From positions 1 through 64,000 of the forward strand of contig JAFQRC010000013.1 in NCBI GenBank assembly GCA_017410265.1: a stretch of 64,000 bases of DNA. The letters are read 5' to 3'. The first letter of the stretch is position 1. Each line of letters starts with the position of its first letter. The position numbers were made by a program, and so were the translations under genes. The notes beneath the pieces were generated by a model. The model saw only the letters and a program-made list of their open reading frames with translations, had not been told where the DNA came from and did no database searches. The stretch is from Ruminococcus sp. (GTDB lineage Bacteria; Bacillota; Clostridia; Oscillospirales; Acutalibacteraceae). Shown here one piece after another: positions 59,806 through 64,000 of the stretch.

Positions 59806-62445
59806 TTACGCATAATATATGTACTTAACCCATTCTTGAACATTACTGATATTACTTCCGCTAGGTGTTGTTTCAGATTCTAACTCTGTAGTTTTGCTAT
59901 ATTTGTATAGTTTTGAATATCGAGTATATGTTTGCTGATAAACAGGTATTTTATACCACCAATACGTGTCTTTGCAACAACTTGGATAAGAGTATTGATA
60001 TGCATCGGCACTAGAGTTATAAGATTTATTTGTATTACTTTGGAACGCATGGAAAGTGCCAAACTCACTACCTTTAACATTATCAATCTTTCTATCAATC
60101 GGAGAAGATAAGGTTGCTCCTCTACACCAATGCCAATAAATATATGCTCTCTCTTGCGACGCTGAGTATACATATTTGTGTGTTTCAGTTTCATAATTAC
60201 TCTTAGCACCTGTTGTTGAATGGAGACTATATAAATGATGTGAGGATAGAAAACCACTTGGATAGTTCGCATAAGAATGAGCCCCATTTGTAAAGTCTTC
60301 CTTCCATTCGTAACCAGTCTGAGTCCAACCAGCCATAGAAGCACTTGAAGAAGTTGTTGTTTCAGTCACTGTGTAAGTATATTTTCTGTCTGTTATTTCA
60401 GCATCCTTTGGAACACTTGATGCTAATACCCAATCAGATTCTACTTTTGGAGCTATAGTGTAATCGTACAAAGTTCCACTACAATAACAGCCTTTACCAA
60501 TATCTGAAGCAAAATCATATTGAGCAATATATCTCTGAATTGTTGTTGCATCTATTATCGAGACTCGTTTATCAGAGTCAACATCAGCTTGTATCATTTC
60601 AAACTTATCGAATTTATTAATCGCTGCTATATGCATCTGTATTTTTGTAGCATCCAATACGCTTACCCTGTTATCGTGATCAAGGTCACCATACATACGC
60701 CATTCTTCAACTTCAGTTACATCAACTTTCAATTTCATTGTTTCGCTTACACCGATCGGCAGATCATTACTGTCATAAGCTCTGACTTCAATTGTAAAAA
60801 TTGATTTTCCCTGAACAATTGGTTTCCATACATAATTATGATAATCTTCAATAGTAGTTGTATACTCTACCTGAGCGCCATCTTCAGCATCAAAAAACTC
60901 ATAATACGCAACATCATCAAGTTCTTCAAAGATGAAGTTAATACCATCATCTTCTTTCTGAATTATCACATCAAGTTCTTCAACTTCGTTTTCGTATTCA
61001 CAGATGAAACCCAAAGAGTATGAACCATACATATTCATTACATCGTTCCACTTAAAGCTATCCTGAATGACTGTTGCATGATCCTCAAGTCCTAAGTAAT
61101 TATTAGGCTCATCATCTCCCCAGTTGGAGTAAGAAATACTCTCACCAGTTACGCTCTTCCATTGTCCTTCAGTTTCGTGATCTGATAAACCCAACCAATA
61201 ATTCGTTCTGCCACCTTTTGCAACGAGGCTATTAACAACATCTGCCTCTTCTTTTGAAGTTATTGTTACGAGATGTCCGCCAAGTTCCTCACACTTAGCT
61301 TTTGCCTCTGTCCAAGGCATAGCTATGTTGAATAGTTCATATCTCTTACCATCTACTATACTTTCTGCCGATGACTTGAATTCACCAGTAGTAACAGTGA
61401 AAGATACACCTGCACCAGATGTCCACCATCTATCAGTTTCTCGTAAAGAATTTTTTATAGATACCGGATATGCTATATAGTCACCCGCTGGAAGTTTAAC
61501 CTGATAAGCCAAAGAAGTAACTCCAGTAGGATAACTAACTCTTTCACCAGTCGCTACATCGTAGATTTTCAACTCATACTCATCTGTATTCTTTGCAGCA
61601 TCCCAATAAAATTGTACATACTCAGCATCTGAGCCTGCCCTGACATTAAGGACAGGTGTAGCTGGATAACACTGGTCACATCCATCTTTTAATGATGTTT
61701 TTGAAGTGTTCACTTGTGTAGCTCCGCAAGAGCACTTTAGATACTCATAGTGTGGATGCTCTGTTGCATAATGAGAGTGTGTAGTATAACTATGTGTGTG
61801 GTTACATGTAGTACAACTTGCAACATATGTAGGCTCGTTTCGATTTTCTTTTACTTCACCACAGGAGCATTTGTAGCACTTATAATGAGGGTGTGATGCC
61901 CAATAGTAAACATATGTATTATAATTGTGAACGTGAGGAGTATTGCCAAACTTTGGTCTTATGACACAAGCTATAGAAGTGCCAGCCCAAGACACTTTTT
62001 GTATTGCTGGTGGTCCAGGATGCTGTGTGACCATTTTCGCATTAAGTACGTTTGCATTATCTTCAACAATAATCGCAACATGACCTGCACTACCACCAGA
62101 TGCAGTCCAACTCCATACAACAATATCACCTGGTTCTACATCCATACTAGAGGAATATGGAATTTTTTGCCAACCTTTTCCTTCTGGTAATGGTTTAGTT
62201 GCATATTCACTACCATTTCCTGAAATTGGTGTAACACCTAAAAAGCTATAATAAGCTCTAACCAGTGCAACACACCAACCATCTCCCTGTGTTTTTCCAA
62301 CAACAGAATAAAGCCAATTAATCGCCTCAGCTTGTGTTGGAGCTCCTACTTCTGCTATATCTTTTTCAACAGCAAAAGTTGGCACAGCGAAAAACACGCT
62401 TGTCACCATAATAAAAGCTAGCAAAAGAGATATTGATTTTTTCAC
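59806..62445 (-). CDS. Secreted CHAP amidase/C-type lectin protein with internal dockerin
   Basis: The 879-residue protein has a signal peptide (to about residue 25) and a CHAP domain (Cys58 in GDGWCVALVRAYY, His122 in SAGHVAIIV) that could cut peptidoglycan amide bonds. Two Cys-rich repeats follow (CYKCSCGEVKE...CTTC and YLKCSCGATQ...CDQC, about 187-260). Next are an Fn3-like segment (about 265-352), a C-type lectin fold (about 366-485; NYWLGLSDHETEGQW, EPNN), and another beta domain. A type I dockerin (DLDHDNRVSVLD and DVDSDKRVSIID, about 586-645) follows. A 230-residue aromatic C-terminal domain of unknown type ends the protein. The start is GTG with AAGGAGG ahead. An internal dockerin is unusual. 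Confidence 0.88.
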   Translation of the reverse strand: MKKSISLLLAFIMVTSVFFAVPTFAVEKDIAEVGAPTQAEAINWLYSVVGKTQGDGWCVALVRAYYSFLGVTPISGNGSEYATKPLPEGKGWQKIPYSSSMDVEPGDIVVWSWTASGGSAGHVAIIVEDNANVLNAKMVTQHPGPPAIQKVSWAGTSIACVIRPKFGNTPHVHNYNTYVYYWASHPHYKCYKCSCGEVKENRNEPTYVASCTTCNHTHSYTTHSHYATEHPHYEYLKCSCGATQVNTSKTSLKDGCDQCYPATPVLNVRAGSDAEYVQFYWDAAKNTDEYELKIYDVATGERVSYPTGVTSLAYQVKLPAGDYIAYPVSIKNSLRETDRWWTSGAGVSFTVTTGEFKSSAESIVDGKRYELFNIAMPWTEAKAKCEELGGHLVTITSKEEADVVNSLVAKGGRTNYWLGLSDHETEGQWKSVTGESISYSNWGDDEPNNYLGLEDHATVIQDSFKWNDVMNMYGSYSLGFICEYENEVEELDVIIQKEDDGINFIFEELDDVAYYEFFDAEDGAQVEYTTTIEDYHNYVWKPIVQGKSIFTIEVRAYDSNDLPIGVSETMKLKVDVTEVEEWRMYGDLDHDNRVSVLDATKIQMHIAAINKFDKFEMIQADVDSDKRVSIIDATTIQRYIAQYDFASDIGKGCYCSGTLYDYTIAPKVESDWVLASSVPKDAEITDRKYTYTVTETTTSSSASMAGWTQTGYEWKEDFTNGAHSYANYPSGFLSSHHLYSLHSTTGAKSNYETETHKYVYSASQERAYIYWHWCRGATLSSPIDRKIDNVKGSEFGTFHAFQSNTNKSYNSSADAYQYSYPSCCKDTYWWYKIPVYQQTYTRYSKLYKYSKTTELESETTPSGSNISNVQEWVKYIYYA

Positions 62446-62457
62446 AAAAATTCCTCC

Positions 62458-62670
62458 TTAAAAATAAAAAATGCGCCTACCGAAGTAGACGCACAAAAAA
62501 CGCAAACTCCGATAGTCGCCAAACCAATTCAATATAAAGGGCAATAAGCACATCCATATTGTAGAATTTGCATTTTTATCAAATTCAGTATATGGACATG
62601 CATAAGAAAATATAACAATCCCTATAAAAAAACAGAAATTGCCCCTTATACTTATATTCAACTGGTTTGG
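62458..62670 (-). other. Leader RNA with a possible small membrane-protein frame
   Basis: The leader of about 210 bases holds an open frame of about 70 codons ending 12 bases before the CHAP gene start. It has two hydrophobic stretches (CFFIGIVIFSYACPY and IWMCLLPFILNWF). Its possible ATGs lie inside the promoter -10 region and have no ribosome site, so coding is doubtful. Confidence 0.25.
62461..62493 (-). terminator. Terminator-like stem in the leader of the CHAP/lectin gene
   Basis: On the minus strand TGCGTCTAC/GTAGGCGCA is followed by TTTTTTATTTTT and then the ribosome site. It sits between promoter and start codon, so it looks like an attenuator. I recognise no riboswitch aptamer ahead of it. 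Confidence 0.6.
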
Positions 62671-62677
62671 CACTTTC

Positions 62678-62706
62678 ATCATAACATAGGAGTAACGTAA
62701 AATCAA
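62678..62706 (-). promoter_or_regulatory. Promoter of the CHAP/lectin gene
   Basis: TTGATT and TATGAT on the minus strand are 17 bases apart. Confidence 0.65.
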
Positions 62707-62715
62707 CACAAAAAA

Positions 62716-62758
62716 TTAGACCCATCATCAAGGAAAATCTCCAAAATGATGGGTCTAA
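62716..62758 (-). terminator. Distal hairpin of a terminator cluster
   Basis: TTAGACCCATCAT and ATGATGGGTCTAA form a perfect 13-bp stem followed by TTTTTTG on the minus strand. Between it and 62860 lie AAGGGAGG/CCTCCCTT (62779-62804) and an imperfect palindrome with GGACGAC/GTCGCC (62823-62856). No gene is seen in this gap. Confidence 0.6.
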
Positions 62759-62859
62759 CTATATGAATAGAAATAAGGAAGGGAGGGTATAAAAAACCTC
62801 CCTTACAATTATGATATTTATGTTGTAATAACGGACGACCAATAGTCGCCCTACAAAAA

Positions 62860-62884
62860 ACACCCCGAGCAAAACTCGGGGTGT
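62860..62884 (-). terminator. Terminator of the GGGtGRT gene
   Basis: ACACCCCGAG and CTCGGGGTGT form a perfect 10-bp stem followed by TTTTTTG on the minus strand, 21 bases after the stop codon. Confidence 0.9.
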
Positions 62885-62905
62885 AATATTTACCAAAGGG
62901 TAAAA

Positions 62906-63907
62906 TTATTTCATTGCGTTGTAAACTGCAACAGCACAAGCAACTGTAGCACCAACCATTGGGTTGTTGCCCATACCGATCAAGCCCATCATTTCGACAT
63001 GGGCTGGAACTGATGAAGAACCAGCAAACTGAGCGTCACCGTGCATTCTGCCCATTGTGTCTGTAAGACCGTATGAAGCAGGACCAGCAGCCATGTTGTC
63101 TGGATGGAGTGTACGGCCTGTACCGCCACCACTAGCTACTGAGAAGTACTTAACGCCGTTTTCAAGCGCCCACTTCTTGTATGTACCTGCAACTGGGTGC
63201 TGGAAACGAGTTGGGTTAGTTGAGTTACCTGTGATAGATACACCAACGTTTTCAAACTGCATGATAGCAACGCCTTCTCTAACATCGTCAGCGCCGTAGC
63301 AACGAACAGCAGCTCTCTCGCCCTCTGAGAATGCTTTCTCAGAAACGATTTTGAGCTCGCCTGTGAAGTAATCAAACTCTGTCTCAACAAATGTGAAACC
63401 GTTGATTCTTGAGATAATGTAAGCAGCGTCTTTACCAAGACCGTTAAGGATAACTCTTAAAGGCTCTTTTCTAGCCTTGTTAGCGTTTCTTGCGATACCG
63501 ATAGCACCTTCAGCAGCAGCGAATGACTCGTGACCAGCTAAGAACGCAAAGCACTTTGTCTCTTCTCTAAGGAGCATTGCGCCGAGGTTACCGTGACCGC
63601 GACCAACAGCTCTCTGCTCAGCAACTGAACCAGGGATACAGAAAGCCTCTAAGCCTTCACCGATAGCTTCAGCAGCATCAGCAGCAGTTGTAACACCCTT
63701 CTTGATTGCAACAGCGCAACCGAGAGTGTAAGCCCAACCAGCGTTTTCAAACGCGATTGGCTGAACTTCTTTAACGATGTCATATGGGTTGAAACCCTTA
63801 TCTGTACAAATCTGTAAAGCCTCTTCGAGATTAGCGATACCATACTGAGCAAGGCACTTCTCGATTTTAGGCATTCTTCTTTCCATGCTTTCAAATTTAA
63901 CTGCCAT
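62906..63907 (-). CDS. GGGtGRT protein
   Basis: The 333-residue protein carries the motif after which the family is named (SGGGTGRTLHPDNMAAGPAS, about residue 256). It also has the conserved Gly- and Met-rich tail VEMMGLIGMGNNPMVGATVA. The family is widespread in anaerobic Firmicutes, often beside an iron-sulfur scaffold-type gene. Its activity is not established. AAGGAGG is well placed before the ATG. It follows the truncated upstream gene by 18 bases and ends at a terminator, forming at least a two-gene unit. Confidence 0.9.
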   Translation of the reverse strand: MAVKFESMERRMPKIEKCLAQYGIANLEEALQICTDKGFNPYDIVKEVQPIAFENAGWAYTLGCAVAIKKGVTTAADAAEAIGEGLEAFCIPGSVAEQRAVGRGHGNLGAMLLREETKCFAFLAGHESFAAAEGAIGIARNANKARKEPLRVILNGLGKDAAYIISRINGFTFVETEFDYFTGELKIVSEKAFSEGERAAVRCYGADDVREGVAIMQFENVGVSITGNSTNPTRFQHPVAGTYKKWALENGVKYFSVASGGGTGRTLHPDNMAAGPASYGLTDTMGRMHGDAQFAGSSSVPAHVEMMGLIGMGNNPMVGATVACAVAVYNAMK

Positions 63908-63925
63908 GTCGATTTCCTCCTTGCC

Positions 63926-64000
63926 TTATTCTTCTCTTGGGTCAATGTACTTAGCAGCGTTGTCAAAACGGCCGTACTGACCAATGTTGTTCTTATATGC
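63926..64000 (-). CDS. C-terminal end of the gene upstream of GGGtGRT (partial)
   Basis: The last 24 codons read AYKNNIGQYGRFDNAAKYID followed by PREE and a stop. The frame runs off the window edge. By usual gene order this could be an iron-sulfur cluster scaffold-type protein, but the fragment alone does not prove it. Confidence 0.6.
   Translation of the reverse strand, partial: AYKNNIGQYGRFDNAAKYIDPREE

Noticed and set aside
63649..63984. Minus-strand frame of 111 codons at the window end
   Set aside because: It is a different frame over the GGGtGRT gene and the partial gene before it, both of which have better support.

Overview
The window looks like a low-GC Clostridia chromosome, most plausibly a gut or rumen member of the Oscillospirales/Ruminococcaceae. 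This is an inference from gene content and signals rather than from a marker gene. The supporting signals are AAGGAGG-type ribosome sites, TTGACA/TATAAT promoters with 17-base spacers, a tryptophan T-box, a cobalamin riboswitch, two secreted dockerin proteins, a long pyruvate:ferredoxin oxidoreductase and a GGGtGRT protein. I found no rRNA, tRNA or CRISPR array.

Positions 1-13,700 are a mosaic of housekeeping and accessory genes. They hold the tail of a ZIP metal transporter, a small pyrophosphatase-like protein, a serine-recombinase remnant and a SNF2 helicase. Next come an MgtE-type Mg2+ channel domain behind a structured leader, a GH13 lipoprotein, and a regulator-ABC exporter operon with a palindromic operator candidate. 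A stand-alone MutS-like ATPase, an alpha/beta hydrolase, an IS200/IS605 element with one nonsense codon in tnpA, a SWIM protein, lexA with its own operator, and a NUDIX hydrolase follow. Positions 13,700-25,050 carry a tryptophan T-box unit (ECF S component plus orphan trpB), an MmeI-like restriction-modification gene overlapping an IreB-family gene, mntP, a DUF554 protein, asnB with a long acidic tail, an M14 peptidase and ribF.

Positions 25,050-49,010 form an exopolysaccharide locus. An initiating sugar-phosphate transferase reads on the plus strand. A 20-kb minus-strand series starts from a promoter near 48,990 and encodes four or five glycosyltransferases, Wzy, Wzx, two acyltransferases, a radical SAM/SPASM enzyme, a 1703-residue secreted phosphodiester glycosidase-like protein with C-terminal wall-binding-type repeats, a fused chain-length regulator/tyrosine kinase, an anchored surface protein and an LCP ligase. 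Between the initiating transferase and the LCP gene sits a phage-type cassette: a baseplate-like SGNH hydrolase, an XhlA-like protein and a decayed holin. This placement is the most unusual feature of the window.

Positions 49,100-64,000 hold a cobalamin-riboswitch unit (DUF4430 lipoprotein plus ECF S component), a small EF-hand protein, and an XRE regulator and SLOG-family protein bracketed by a perfect 40-bp repeat. They also hold nifJ, a CBS/CorC protein, a lipoprotein, a dockerin beta-propeller-like protein, a CHAP/C-type-lectin/dockerin surface protein, and the GGGtGRT gene with the tail of its upstream partner.
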